From: JACPAP01 sp035287045
Lineage (GTDB): Bacteria; Gemmatimonadota; Gemmatimonadetes; Gemmatimonadales; GWC2-71-9
DNA: 64,000 bases
Direction: 5' to 3'
Assembly: GCA_035287045.1 (NCBI GenBank)
Contig: DATECF010000116.1
Location: forward strand, 22,531-86,530
Shown one piece after another: positions 33,358-43,085 of the stretch (within the stretch, counting starts at the first letter, position 1; each line of letters starts with the position of its first letter). The translations under genes and the position numbers were made by a program. The notes below the pieces were generated by a model, which had not been told where the DNA came from, ran no database searches, and saw nothing but the letters and a program-made list of their open reading frames with translations.

Positions 33358-34481
33358 CCGTCGATCAGCCTCCGGTAGAGATCCTCGTACAGCGGCACCA
33401 CCAGGTCGGCGGAGAAACTCCGCGCGCGCTCCACGGCCCCCGCGCGCAGCCGACGCCAGCGATCGCCGTCACGCAACATGGCCACCGCCTGCGTCGCCAT
33501 CTCGTCCACCGCCTCGGGCGCCACCAGGGCCCCGGTTTCGCCATCCACCACGACCTCCGGCAATCCACCTACCCGGCTGGCCAGCACGGGTACGCCACAG
33601 GCCATCGCCTCCAACGCCGCGAGGCCGAACGACTCCGACGAGCTCGGCAGCAGAAACAGGTCCGCCGCGCGGAGCAGGTCCGCTACCGAGTCGAGCTTGC
33701 CCAAAAAGAACACCTGCCGCGCCACACCCAACCGCTCGGCCTCGGCCTCGGCTTCCTCCCGGTCCGGCCCGTCGCCCACCAGCACCAGCACCGAGGGGAC
33801 TTCGCGCCGCACTTTGGCGAAGATGCGCACCACCTCGGGCACCCGCTTCACGGACCGGAAGTTGGAAATGTGCATGAGCATCTTGGTATCGCGCGGGACG
33901 AATGCCGGGCAATGACGCTCGTCGGACGGGAAGTACTCCTCCAGATTGACGAAGTTGGGGATCACCTCGATGGCGCAGCCGGTGCACCCGAAGGCCCGGT
34001 AGGTCTCGTCCCGCAAATACTCCGATACGGCGGTCACGGCGTCGGACCGCTCGATCGAGAACTTCGTGATCGTTGCGAACGAGTGGGCTTGCCCTACCAG
34101 GGTGATGTCCGTGCCGTGCAGCGTGGTCACCACCCGCAGCGGGCGCTGATCTTCCAGCATCTCGCGCGCCAGATACGCGGCCGTGGCGTGGGGGATGGCG
34201 TAGTGGACGTGCAGGACGTCGAGATCCTCGCGCAGCGCGACTTCGTGCTGCTTGACCGCGAGCGCCAGCGAATAGGGGAAGTACTCCAGCAACGGATAGG
34301 CGCCGGTCAGGTCCACCTCGTGGAAGTACACCCGCTCGGCAAAGCCCCGGAGTCGGAACGGGGAGGCATACGAGATGAAGTGGACGTGGTGTCCACGCCG
34401 TGCCAGGGCCAGTCCCAGTTCCGTAGCCACGGCCCCGGAGCCCCCGTAGGTCGGATAACAGGTAATCCCAATCCGCATCAT
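33354..34481 (-). CDS. bshA: N-acetyl-alpha-D-glucosaminyl L-malate synthase (bacillithiol synthesis)
   Basis: BshA joins UDP-GlcNAc and L-malate in the first step of bacillithiol synthesis. The 375-residue GT4 glycosyltransferase starts MMRIGITCYPTYGGSGAVA, the family N-terminus. It carries VLHVHYAIPHA, TLHGTDITLVGQ, the donor-site LLPSSSESFGLAALEAMACG and PVLASRVGGLPEVV. The start ATG 34481 overlaps the miaA stop. Presence of bshA implies a low-molecular-weight thiol of the bacillithiol type; bshB and bshC are not in the window. Confidence 0.93.
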   Translation of the reverse strand: MMRIGITCYPTYGGSGAVATELGLALARRGHHVHFISYASPFRLRGFAERVYFHEVDLTGAYPLLEYFPYSLALAVKQHEVALREDLDVLHVHYAIPHATAAYLAREMLEDQRPLRVVTTLHGTDITLVGQAHSFATITKFSIERSDAVTAVSEYLRDETYRAFGCTGCAIEVIPNFVNLEEYFPSDERHCPAFVPRDTKMLMHISNFRSVKRVPEVVRIFAKVRREVPSVLVLVGDGPDREEAEAEAERLGVARQVFFLGKLDSVADLLRAADLFLLPSSSESFGLAALEAMACGVPVLASRVGGLPEVVVDGETGALVAPEAVDEMATQAVAMLRDGDRWRRLRAGAVERARSFSADLVVPLYEDLYRRLIDG

Positions 34482-35404
34482 CTCCCCCGCTCCCGCTCCC
34501 ATCGCTCGGCAATCCGGGCCGCCAGCGCTTCCGGCGATTCGGTGGCGTCCAACGTCACGACCGGCGCGCGGCCGAGCTGGTGCCGGAACCAGGTCTCCTG
34601 GCGCTTGGCATAGCGCCGGGTGCTGGTGACGATCGCCTGCTCCAGCCTATCGGCCGGCAGCTCCCCGCGGACGTGGCGGACGATCTCCCGGTACCCAAGG
34701 GCGTCGAGTCCGGGGGCGTCCGGGTCGAGTCCGGCGGCGAGCACTCGCCGCACCTCCTCCACCCATCCCGCGCTCAGCATGCCCGCGACGCGCTCCCCGA
34801 TCCGTTGATGCAGCACCGCCCGTGGCAGGGCGAGCCGCACGTACCACGGGCGCATCACGCCCTCCGCCCGCGCCCGCCGCTGCCACCACGAGAGCGGCTG
34901 CCCCGTGAGCAACGCCACCTCCACGGTGCGCGCCGCGCGTTGTCGCCCCCCTCCGGCGTAGTCCGGGTCCAGGCGGGTGGCCCACCGTGCCAGACCGTCG
35001 GCCCGCGACGTCCACCCGGCCAACCGCTGGCGCCGCTCCGGATCCAGCGGCGGCTCGCGGAACAGTCCATCCGCCAGAGCCCGGATGTAGAGCCCGGTGC
35101 CCCCCACCACGACCGGCATCCGTTCCGGCGGCAGGCCGCCCAGCCACTGTGCCGCCTCCCGGGCGAACCGGCCCGCACTGTAGCGCTGGCCCGGATCGAG
35201 CAGATCCACGCCAAGGTGTGAGACGGCGGCCCGCTCCGCCGGCGTGGGCTTGCCCGTGCCGACATCCAGCCCCCGATAGACCTGGCGCGAGTCCGCCGAT
35301 ATGACCACCAGCGGCCAATGCCGGGCCATCGCCACGGCGACGGCCGTCTTGCCCACCGCCGTGGGCCCCACGATGACGGGGACCTGCTGCCTACGCCCGG
35401 CCAA
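34478..35404 (-). CDS. miaA: tRNA dimethylallyltransferase
   Basis: MiaA adds a dimethylallyl group to N6 of A37 in tRNAs that read codons starting with U. Here this would include tRNA-Ser(CGA) at 54008, which has A37. The 308-residue protein has Walker A GPTAVGKT (13-20), SADSRQVYRGLDVGTGKP, GGTGLYIRAL and the C-terminal RRYAKRQETWFR motif. Its start overlaps the mutL end by 14 bp, and its stop overlaps bshA. The mutL-miaA order is conserved in many bacteria. Confidence 0.94.
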   Translation of the reverse strand: MAGRRQQVPVIVGPTAVGKTAVAVAMARHWPLVVISADSRQVYRGLDVGTGKPTPAERAAVSHLGVDLLDPGQRYSAGRFAREAAQWLGGLPPERMPVVVGGTGLYIRALADGLFREPPLDPERRQRLAGWTSRADGLARWATRLDPDYAGGGRQRAARTVEVALLTGQPLSWWQRRARAEGVMRPWYVRLALPRAVLHQRIGERVAGMLSAGWVEEVRRVLAAGLDPDAPGLDALGYREIVRHVRGELPADRLEQAIVTSTRRYAKRQETWFRHQLGRAPVVTLDATESPEALAARIAERWERERGR

Positions 35405-37109
35405 AGCGCCGCTCCAGCTCCTCCCGGGGCAGCTGCACGATCGTGGGCCGGCCGTGGACGTCGTGGGGCGGCAACTCGCAGGCCATGAGGCGCGCCATCA
35501 ACTCCCGCATCTCATCCGGCGCCAGCGACTGCCCCGCCTTGACCGCCGCGCGGCAGGCATATGTCGCGGCGAACCGCTCCAGCCGGTTGGCCCAGCCGCC
35601 GAAGCGCCCTCGCGCCAAGTCCGCCACCAGCTCTTCGAAACACCGCTTGGCGTCGAACCGCGGGTGGGGATTGGGAACGGCATGGATGATAACCGATCGC
35701 CCCCCGAAGGGCTCCGCCTCGAACCCCACCGCCCGGAGCAGGTCGGCGTGGGTCTCGACCGACTCCAGCTCCGCCGGCTCGAGATCCAGCGTGATCGGCA
35801 GCAACAGGTGTTGCGCTGCGGCGCCCCCTCCGGTGAGCTGCTGCATGGCTCGCTCGTAGAGGACCCGCTCGTGGGCGGAATGCTGGTCCACGATGGTGAG
35901 TCCGTCGGGACTCTCGAACACGATGTAGGTCCCGGCCACCTGCACCATGGGCCCCACGCCCGGGCCGGGTGCCGGGGCGCTGGAGTCGCTGGCAAACAGC
36001 GGCATCGCGCCATCGTCCCCAGGACGACCGGCTGGCGCGGCCGGAGTGGCGCCGGAGCCCACGTACGGACCGCTCCAGGGCCCGGCGGCGTCTCCGGGCC
36101 GCAGCACGGCCGCGGCCCCCAGCGGCTGCAACGCCGCCCGCACCGCTTCCTCCACCGCACGCTCGATCGCGTACCGATCGCGAAACCGGACCTCCAGCTT
36201 CTGTGGATGGACGTTGACATCCACCTGGTCGCCGGGCATCGCCAGCACCAGGAAGACCGTAGGCCGGGATCCCGGATGGATGGTGGCGCGGTAGCCCGCT
36301 TCCGCCGCCCGGACCAGAAACGGGTCTCGAAAGGGCCGGCCGTTCACGAAGAGGTAGGCCTTCCGTCCCGTAGGCCGGGCGTCCGCCGGACGCTGCACGA
36401 AGCCCCGCACCGTGAGCGCGCCGGCGGCCCGGTCCACCGGCACCAGCTCCGTGGCCAGCCGGCGCCCGAACAACGACGCGATGCGCTCCGCGACCGACGC
36501 CACCCGAGCCGCATCCAGCAACGCCCGTCCCTCGCTCACCACCTGGAACGCCACGTCCAGCCGCGCCAGCGCGAGCACCGTCACGGCTTCGACGATGGCG
36601 CGCGTCTCGCTGCGCGGGGATCGGAGAAACTTCCTGCGCGCCGGTGTGTTGAAGAACAGGCGGCGCACGGTCACGCTGGTACCGGCGGCCCGGGCCGTGG
36701 GACCCGCCGCGCGCAGCTCGCCGCCGCTCACCTCCACCCGCGTGCCGCCGCCGGACGTGCCCGCCACGGCGGTCTCCAGCTCGAGCTGCGAAACGGCGGC
36801 GATGGCCGCCAGGGCCTCACCCCGGAACCCGTACGTCTGCACCCCGATGAGGTCCGCGGCGTAGCGGATCTTGCTGGTCGCGTGACGCCCGACGGCGAGC
36901 CGGGCGTCGTCCGGGTCCATGCCGGAGCCGTCGTCCGACACGCGGATCAGCGTGGCCCCCCCGCCCTCCAACTCCACGGTGACCTCGCGCGCACCGGCGT
37001 CGAGCGCGTTCTCCACCAGCTCTTTCACCACCGAGGCGGGCCGCTCCACGACTTCCCCCGCGGCGATCTGATCCGCGACGGATGACGGGAGAACGGCGAT
37101 CTTGGCCAC
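35391..37109 (-). CDS. mutL: DNA mismatch repair protein MutL
   Basis: MutL couples mismatch recognition to strand incision. The 572-residue protein has the GHKL ATPase domain (1-330) with IAAGEVVERPASVVKELVEN, DDGSGM, TYGFRGEALAAI and GTSVTVRRLFFNTPAR. A Pro/Gly/Ala linker follows to about 390, then the dimerisation domain. The endonuclease motif DQHAX2EX4E appears as DQHSAHERVLYE (Ser for Ala), so nicking activity is likely. The distal metal motif usually written CPHGRP is here HDVHGRPT, with Asp where Cys is expected. It starts 22 bp after the Bat operon. Confidence 0.94.
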   Translation of the reverse strand: MAKIAVLPSSVADQIAAGEVVERPASVVKELVENALDAGAREVTVELEGGGATLIRVSDDGSGMDPDDARLAVGRHATSKIRYAADLIGVQTYGFRGEALAAIAAVSQLELETAVAGTSGGGTRVEVSGGELRAAGPTARAAGTSVTVRRLFFNTPARRKFLRSPRSETRAIVEAVTVLALARLDVAFQVVSEGRALLDAARVASVAERIASLFGRRLATELVPVDRAAGALTVRGFVQRPADARPTGRKAYLFVNGRPFRDPFLVRAAEAGYRATIHPGSRPTVFLVLAMPGDQVDVNVHPQKLEVRFRDRYAIERAVEEAVRAALQPLGAAAVLRPGDAAGPWSGPYVGSGATPAAPAGRPGDDGAMPLFASDSSAPAPGPGVGPMVQVAGTYIVFESPDGLTIVDQHSAHERVLYERAMQQLTGGGAAAQHLLLPITLDLEPAELESVETHADLLRAVGFEAEPFGGRSVIIHAVPNPHPRFDAKRCFEELVADLARGRFGGWANRLERFAATYACRAAVKAGQSLAPDEMRELMARLMACELPPHDVHGRPTIVQLPREELERRFGRA

Positions 37110-37131
37110 GCCTAGCCCCGGGTTGACGGCA

Positions 37132-39459
37132 TCAGAACAGCAGGACTTCGCCCCGCATCACCCACCCGCGCGTCTCCCCGTGCGCCACCAGATACCAGCC
37201 CGGCCGGACGTGCTCGATGCGCACCGCCGTACCTTCGCGCAGCTGGCGCGAGCCGGACGCGCTGCCGTAGGGTGCTTCACGGAGCGGCGTTTCGCCCGCC
37301 AGGGTGATCGCCACCGGTTCCCGGTACCGGCGGATCGCCCGCGCACCGTAGGCACCGGCGACCAGGGCGGCACCCATCACTCCGAGCGCCATCGGCCGCC
37401 ACCGCCGCAACAGCACCAGCACGGACCCCAGGAGCCAAAGCCCAGCCGCCGCCGTGAACGCCTCGTCCGGCGTGATGGGAGCCACCCACAGGAGACGCTC
37501 GCTCCAGGCGTCCGGGAGCGGCACCAGCTCGGATGCCCGCTCCACCAGCGGGCTGCGCGGCGCCAGGCGCGCGGCCCGGAACCACGCCGCCTCCGCGCGG
37601 GCGTCCACGCCCAGGCGATACCAGGCGTTGCCGAGGTTGTACCAGTGCGCGGCGACATCAGGCTCTCGGGCCGCGCGCGCGGCGAAGCTGTCCGCCGCGG
37701 CGCGCAGCGCCCCCGCTTCGTAGAGCCGCTCGGGACTCGCGTCCTGCGCGCGGCCGACCGCCGGCAGGAGCAGCATGACCAGGCTCACATGGGTGAATGC
37801 GCCGGACCGGCGGGCTCCCGACCGCTCACCCAACAGCGCCCGGAGCACTTCCTGCACCTCGGCCCGCAGTTCCTGCGCGTCGGAGGCGCCGCCCCGGCCG
37901 TACAGCGCCTGCCGGAGCCGATCGCGCACCCGCGCGACGTGGTTGGCCAGCGGCGCTTCCACCCCAGCGGCCCGCAACGCGTCCGCCAGAGCGTCCCCGC
38001 CCCGCCCCAACGCGCCCGGCACCAGGCGCTCCAACTCCCGGCGAAACTTCCGGTCCAGGGAATCCAACTCGCCACGATCCGGCCGCTCCTGCGGCCGCGT
38101 CCGGCGCGACCGCCGCCGCCCCCGCCCCAGGGCGAGCAGGAGGACCGGCAACGCGCCCAGGGCGGCCCACGCGGTGGGCGGCATCCGGCCCATCGCCGGG
38201 ACCCGCGGTTGAACCCCGCGCATGAGGGGCGGCGGCTGGATCCGGAGCACCGCCGACCCCGGTCCCGGTCGGGCCACGATTTCCAGCGGAGCCGCCGCCA
38301 GCTGCACATACCGGCGGGCATCCAGGTCGTAGTAGCCGTACGCCCCCGACCGCACGCGATACGTCCCGGCGGAGTCCGCCACCAGCAGATACGTGAAGGT
38401 CTTGGTGCCGCGAATCAGGCCATCTTCGCGAGCCACGCTGACGTGCACCTCGCCCGGATAGGCGCGCAGGCCGACGGGCCACCGCACGCCCGGCTCGGGC
38501 CACAAGGCGACGTTGCCCCGCCCCGCCAGCGACACCGTCACGCTCCGCGCATCGCCCACGGCCATATCGTGGCTCGTGGGCTCCACGCGGAGCGTCAGGC
38601 CGCCCGCGGCGGTCCCGATGAACGCCGACGGCCGCCCGGCGGCGGGATACGGACCGACCTCGATCATCACCGAGTCGCTCTGCACCACGTGGCGTAGCTC
38701 GCGACTCAGGAAGGAATACGTCAGCGGCAGGCTATAGGCGACGCTGGCCCGGCCCACGCGCACCGTGCCGGTCTGGAGGGGGAACACCGTCTCGTATTGC
38801 ACGTACGCATCGTACCATCGGTCGCCCACCCGGCGACTCAGGGCCACACCCGCCGGACCCGCGTGCTGATACGCCCAGGCACCCTGCACGTCCGGGCCCT
38901 CGAAGACCGGGACGGCGCGGATGCGAGAGCGGATCTCGCGGGGGAACCAGGCTACCGTCACCAGGTCTACCTGGTCACCCAGGACCACCTCGTCCCGCGA
39001 CGGCACCAGCCGCACCACCACCTGATCGGAAGTGGACGGCGGCTCGAGGCGCTCGAGCAGCCGGCGCAGGCCCGGGTCCAGCGACGCCGGCTCCACGGCG
39101 ACCGCCGCCACGGTCACGGTCAAGGCCGGCGCCTCCACCACCCGCGACCCCTGCACCACGCGAAGCCCGCTCAGCACGGCGCGGCCCGTCGTCCCGGCCA
39201 CCAGTCGCACCACGCGCTCGGTAACGCGCTGGGCAACGCCATCCACCATTTGCACGCGCGAGCTCTCACGCGTCTCCACCAGCTCAAGTCCGGTCACGTC
39301 CGGATTCGCGATCCGTACCGGCTCGTTGCCGCGCGCGGCGACCCGAATGGTCAGCACCACCGTGTCGCCGCGGGACATGGTCTCGCGGTCCACCGTGGCG
39401 CGGATCTCCGGCTGCTGGAACAGCAGCGCCAGCCCAAGGACGAGGCCCACGGGCGTCAC
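37132..39459 (-). CDS. BatD-BatE fusion: exported BatD-like protein with TPR and SH3-like C-terminus
   Basis: This is part of a Bat (aerotolerance-type) membrane complex. The 775-residue protein starts at GTG 39459, overlapping the previous stop as GTGA. A signal/TM segment (2-17, TPVGLVLGLALLF) leads into BatD repeats of beta-sandwich domains (about 20-410). A TM segment (AWAALGALPVLLLALG) and a basic cytosolic stretch follow. A second hydrophobic segment, LVMLLLPAVGRAQ, resembles an internal signal peptide and starts a TPR region with YNLGNAWYRLG, followed by two more helices and a C-terminal SH3-like domain. BatD and BatE are normally separate genes, so this looks like a fusion. Confidence 0.8.
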   Translation of the reverse strand: MTPVGLVLGLALLFQQPEIRATVDRETMSRGDTVVLTIRVAARGNEPVRIANPDVTGLELVETRESSRVQMVDGVAQRVTERVVRLVAGTTGRAVLSGLRVVQGSRVVEAPALTVTVAAVAVEPASLDPGLRRLLERLEPPSTSDQVVVRLVPSRDEVVLGDQVDLVTVAWFPREIRSRIRAVPVFEGPDVQGAWAYQHAGPAGVALSRRVGDRWYDAYVQYETVFPLQTGTVRVGRASVAYSLPLTYSFLSRELRHVVQSDSVMIEVGPYPAAGRPSAFIGTAAGGLTLRVEPTSHDMAVGDARSVTVSLAGRGNVALWPEPGVRWPVGLRAYPGEVHVSVAREDGLIRGTKTFTYLLVADSAGTYRVRSGAYGYYDLDARRYVQLAAAPLEIVARPGPGSAVLRIQPPPLMRGVQPRVPAMGRMPPTAWAALGALPVLLLALGRGRRRSRRTRPQERPDRGELDSLDRKFRRELERLVPGALGRGGDALADALRAAGVEAPLANHVARVRDRLRQALYGRGGASDAQELRAEVQEVLRALLGERSGARRSGAFTHVSLVMLLLPAVGRAQDASPERLYEAGALRAAADSFAARAAREPDVAAHWYNLGNAWYRLGVDARAEAAWFRAARLAPRSPLVERASELVPLPDAWSERLLWVAPITPDEAFTAAAGLWLLGSVLVLLRRWRPMALGVMGAALVAGAYGARAIRRYREPVAITLAGETPLREAPYGSASGSRQLREGTAVRIEHVRPGWYLVAHGETRGWVMRGEVLLF

Positions 39460-41093
39460 CAGTTTCTCCGCCCCCGCGTCTCGCGCGAACCCGGCCGGCG
39501 GCGCGCCAGCGTCTGGCGCACCTGCCGTTCTTCCTCCGCGATGGAATTCAAGACCTGCTCCGCCTGTGCGCGGGTCAGGCCGGACCGGGCCGCGGGCGGC
39601 GGTTCCGGCTCGGCACCACCACCACCGCCCGACGGCCGCGGATCCTCCCCGCCTCCACCCCCACCGCCTGACGAGCGACGAATCGCGAGCTCGAGATTCC
39701 ACTTCGCGGCCGCATCGCCCGGCTTGAGCAGCAGCGCTTCCCGGTAACGCTCACGCGCCACGGCCAGGTGCTGCTCGCTGCCGGCGCTGTCCCGGGCGGC
39801 CAGCCGCAGCGCGAGCAACCCGGCGTTGTAGAGCGCCCGGAACCGGATGTCGGGATCGAGCGACCGGACGGCGCGCTCCAGCGCCTGGACGGTGAGTGCG
39901 GTATCCCCGGCGGCCATGGCGGCGGTGCCCAGGTTGAACCACGCCGTGTCGCCAGCTTCCCCGCGCCGCACCTGGTCCAGGTACCGCTCAGCCGCCGCGC
40001 GAAACGCGCCCTGGCGCCACGCCGCGTCTCCGGGGTTCCGACCCCACTGTGCCTGCCCTGGCCGAGCCGCGCCGGCGGCGAGGCACAGGGCGAGCACCGC
40101 GAGGGCGGACGACCGCCGCGTAACGGTCTGCGCCAGCAGCAGCACCACGCCAACCAGCGCCGGCACCCATGCCTGGAGCGGCCGGTCGGTCACGGTGGTG
40201 GTCGCCTGGGGTGAGCGCTTGAACGCCCGCACCAGCTCCCGGACGGCGCCCGCCTGATCGCCGAGGGTTGCCGGGACCAAAGCGCCGTGGGCGGCGTCCG
40301 CCACCTGCGTCAGGATGTCGTCACGCCTGGACGTCGCCACTGGCCTGCCGTCCTCGGTCCGCTGGTACTCCACGAACTGACCCTCCGGAGTGCGCAAGGG
40401 GATGGTGGTGGGCATCACGCCTCCCTCACCCACCAGGATCAACCGCACGCCGTCGCGTCGCAGCCGCTCGGCCGCCGTGATCACGTCAGACAGGGTGTCG
40501 TGGGTCTCGCCGTCGGTGAACACCACCAGCACCCGATCCGCCACCTCCGATCCGCCCTGGAGCAGGTCCCGTCCCTGCCGCAGCGCGGCGCCCAGCTCCG
40601 TGCCGCCGGCCGTGGCCATCTCCGGGTCCAGCCCGTCGATCAACAGCTGCAGGGCGCCGCCGTCCACGGTGAGCGGCGACAGGATGAAACTCTGCCCCGC
40701 GAACGCCATCAGGCCCAGTCGGTCTCCCTCCAGATCGTGCACCAGCCGCCGCGCCTCGCGCTGCGCCCGGCCCAGGCGGGACGGCGTGACGTCCTCTGCC
40801 AGCATCGAGCGGGACACATCGATCGCCAGCACCAGGTCGAGCGCCTTGGACTCGGTGCGCACGGTGCGGCGTCCCCAGCGCGGCCCCGCGAGGGCGATGC
40901 CGGCGGCGAACGCGGCCAGCCCCAGCGCCACCGGCGTCAGCCGGCCCACGCGACGCGCCGCCCGCTCCAGATCGGTGGACCACCGGCGCGCCCGCCGTAC
41001 CCGCTGGACCCGGGCCCACAGCGCCAGCACGGTGAACAGCATCGCCACGACCGGCGCCACCGCGATCAGGACGGGGCTGTCGAACTGGATCAC
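39456..41093 (-). CDS. BatB-BatC fusion: von Willebrand factor A protein with C-terminal TPR
   Basis: The 545-residue protein starts at GTG 41093 (GTGA overlap with batA). Two N-terminal TM helices (about 8-28 and 55-75) precede a VWA domain with an intact MIDAS (AIDVSRSM, TAGGTEL, VFTDGETHD). A third TM helix (VPALVGVVLLLAQTV) and an internal signal-like segment (LAVLALCLAAGAARPGQAQ) follow. Then come TPR repeats (AWFNLGTAAMAAGDTALTV, LYNAGLLALR, KWNLELAIRR). The tail is low-complexity Gly/Pro. This combines the BatB and BatC modules of Bacteroides-type loci in one chain. It acts in the inner membrane with the other Bat proteins and MoxR. Confidence 0.82.
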   Translation of the reverse strand: MIQFDSPVLIAVAPVVAMLFTVLALWARVQRVRRARRWSTDLERAARRVGRLTPVALGLAAFAAGIALAGPRWGRRTVRTESKALDLVLAIDVSRSMLAEDVTPSRLGRAQREARRLVHDLEGDRLGLMAFAGQSFILSPLTVDGGALQLLIDGLDPEMATAGGTELGAALRQGRDLLQGGSEVADRVLVVFTDGETHDTLSDVITAAERLRRDGVRLILVGEGGVMPTTIPLRTPEGQFVEYQRTEDGRPVATSRRDDILTQVADAAHGALVPATLGDQAGAVRELVRAFKRSPQATTTVTDRPLQAWVPALVGVVLLLAQTVTRRSSALAVLALCLAAGAARPGQAQWGRNPGDAAWRQGAFRAAAERYLDQVRRGEAGDTAWFNLGTAAMAAGDTALTVQALERAVRSLDPDIRFRALYNAGLLALRLAARDSAGSEQHLAVARERYREALLLKPGDAAAKWNLELAIRRSSGGGGGGGEDPRPSGGGGGAEPEPPPAARSGLTRAQAEQVLNSIAEEERQVRQTLARRRPGSRETRGRRNW

Positions 41094-42067
41094 GTGACTC
41101 GCACCACCAGCGTGGCGCCGAGCGCCAGCTCGGCGGCCAACGCCACCAGCCCCAGCAGCATCCATGGGCGCACCCGCTCCTCGAACCGCTCGTACCGGGT
41201 GATCTCTACCGGCGTCTTCTCGAGCTGGTCGATCTGCTGGAAGATACGCGTCAGCGCTTCCGCGTCCGTGGCCCGGAAGTAGCGGCCGCCGGTGCTCTGG
41301 GCGACGTCCCGCAGCAGCTCCTCGTCAATCCGGACCGGCATGGTCTCGTAGCGGATCCGCCCGTCGGCGCTACGCCCGATGGGCAGGCGCGCCTCCCCTT
41401 CGGTCCCCACGCCGATGGTGTAGATCCGGATGCCGAACTGCGCCGCCGCGTCGGCCGCCGTGCGCGGATCCACCCGGCCCCGGTTGTTCTCGCCGTCGGT
41501 CATCAGCACCATCACCTTGCTGGCCCCCTGCGCTCCGCGCAGCCGATTCGACGCCGTCGCGATCGCGGTGCCAATGGCGGTTCCGTCCTCCAGCTGGCCC
41601 ACGTTGAGATTGAGCACCGCCTGCTCCAGCACCGCGTAGTCCCCGGTCAGCGGCACCTGCGTGAGCGCCTGCGCGGCGAACGACACCAGCCCGATGCGGT
41701 CGAATCGCCGGCCCCGCAGGAACGCGATGGACTTCTCCCGGGCCACGTCCAGCCGATTGGAAGGCGCGAAATCCTCCGCCAGCATGCTGCTCGAGACATC
41801 CACCACCATCATGATGGAGATGCCTTCGCTCCGAAGCTCGGTGGAGGAGACGTCGAGTCTCGGGCCCGCCGCCGCGACGATCCAGCTGCTCAACGCCACG
41901 GTTCGGAGGACCGGCGGCACCTCCGCCACCCAGCGCCGACCGTGGGCCAGTGGGGCGAGCGGCCCCACGTCGCTGAACGCCGCGCCCCGGCGGCGCCCGC
42001 GCAGTCGCAGCCACCACCACAGCGGCAGCAGCGCGAGCAGCAGGAGCAGAAGCGGCCGGGCGAACAT
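41090..42067 (-). CDS. BatA-type von Willebrand factor A membrane protein
   Basis: The 325-residue protein has an N-terminal TM helix (LLLLLLALLPLWWWL), a second one near 60, a VWA domain (about 85-285) and a C-terminal TM helix (WMLLGLVALAAELALGATLVV). The MIDAS residues are present in VVDVSSSMLAEDF, LEDGTAIGTAI and LMTDGENNRG. The N-terminal fragment GRRWVAEVPPVLRT is typical of BatA. ATG 42067 is 1 bp after the stop of the preceding gene. The function is assembly or quality control in the envelope with MoxR-type ATPases; the client is unknown. Confidence 0.88.
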   Translation of the reverse strand: MFARPLLLLLLALLPLWWWLRLRGRRRGAAFSDVGPLAPLAHGRRWVAEVPPVLRTVALSSWIVAAAGPRLDVSSTELRSEGISIMMVVDVSSSMLAEDFAPSNRLDVAREKSIAFLRGRRFDRIGLVSFAAQALTQVPLTGDYAVLEQAVLNLNVGQLEDGTAIGTAIATASNRLRGAQGASKVMVLMTDGENNRGRVDPRTAADAAAQFGIRIYTIGVGTEGEARLPIGRSADGRIRYETMPVRIDEELLRDVAQSTGGRYFRATDAEALTRIFQQIDQLEKTPVEITRYERFEERVRPWMLLGLVALAAELALGATLVVRVT

Positions 42068-42068
42068 C

Positions 42069-43022
42069 TCAGGCGCCGTCCCTGGGGGCCACTTCGAACG
42101 GGCCCGCCCGCAGCACGGTCCGCTCGGCGCGGCCCAGCCGTTCGGTCAGCATGCCCACCTGCTCTTCCAGCAACAGCACGTCGTGCGGGACGGCGGGCGC
42201 GAAGCGCGCCCGCTCCAGGGCGCGCAGCACATCCTCGATCTCCTCCAATGGCCACCCGGGACAGCGCCGGCGCAACACCGCCAGCAGGGCCTCGGTCGAG
42301 CGTCCCGCGTCCGCGGCAGGCTCCAGCCCCGCAATCGTCCGGCGCAGCAGGCCCGCCAACGCCGCCGCCCCGGCCCGCAGTTCTCCCGCCTCCACCCAGG
42401 TCCGAAGCGGCGCCGCTGGGGCGGGAGCGTCCGGCGCCGGCGGCCGCGGCCGCGGGGACACTCGCTTGCGCGAGATCGCCCAGGCGCCGACGCCGGCCGC
42501 GACCAGACTCACCAGCACAACCACCGGCGCCCGGTGCCGCCGGTGCCGCGGTAGGGGAGCGAGTGAGGTCCGCGGGGGCGGCAGCGAGTCGCCGGGCGGG
42601 AGCACCGAGCGAACCCGCACTATTGCGGTATCGCCCAGAACCGTCTCCGTGTTGCCGTCGGCGTAGAAGAGCTCGATACTCGGCATGGCAATCCGCTGAG
42701 GGCCGGGCTCGAAGACCGCCACCGCATACCGGACCTCCAGCACGTCACCCCGCTGCTCAACCACCGGTTCCGCGAGCGGCTCGACCACGGGGGTGGACGG
42801 CAGCGGCTGCGGGCGGGCGCGGACTCGGAGAGCGGCCGGCAGCGTGCGGGAGAGGTAGACCGTGTCGCCCACGGTGACCGCAGGCGGCGAGGCAGTCCAC
42901 GTTCCCGGACCCTGCCCCGCGACAGGGCGTCCGGTATCCACGACCGGCGTCTCAGCCACGGCCGCCCCCAATGCACCGCAGAGCACGCCGAGCAGGCAGA
43001 GACTAACGCGGACGTGGTGCAT
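42069..43022 (-). CDS. BatD/DUF4381-like exported protein of the Bat locus
   Basis: The 317-residue protein starts at ATG 43022 with a signal peptide (VSLCLLGVLCGALGAAVAE). A beta-rich extracytoplasmic domain (about 25-155) contains GDTVYLSRTLPA and VRYAVAVFEPGPQRIAMPSI, similar to single BatD domains. One TM helix (VVVLVSLVAAGVGAWAI) and a cytosolic helical domain (about 210-310) follow, as in DUF4381-type subunits next to MoxR/VWA genes. It lies between the DUF58 and BatA genes, with 63 bp upstream, the largest gap in the run. Confidence 0.75.
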   Translation of the reverse strand: MHHVRVSLCLLGVLCGALGAAVAETPVVDTGRPVAGQGPGTWTASPPAVTVGDTVYLSRTLPAALRVRARPQPLPSTPVVEPLAEPVVEQRGDVLEVRYAVAVFEPGPQRIAMPSIELFYADGNTETVLGDTAIVRVRSVLPPGDSLPPPRTSLAPLPRHRRHRAPVVVLVSLVAAGVGAWAISRKRVSPRPRPPAPDAPAPAAPLRTWVEAGELRAGAAALAGLLRRTIAGLEPAADAGRSTEALLAVLRRRCPGWPLEEIEDVLRALERARFAPAVPHDVLLLEEQVGMLTERLGRAERTVLRAGPFEVAPRDGA

Positions 43023-43085
43023 TCCTATTCCATCTCGGCGTGCTCGGTGTGCTCGGCGGTGATACCCCACGGGCCTATCGCGGTA

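Noticed and set aside
35301..37085. 594-codon plus-strand frame over mutL
   Set aside because: Antisense shadow of mutL; no recognisable domain.
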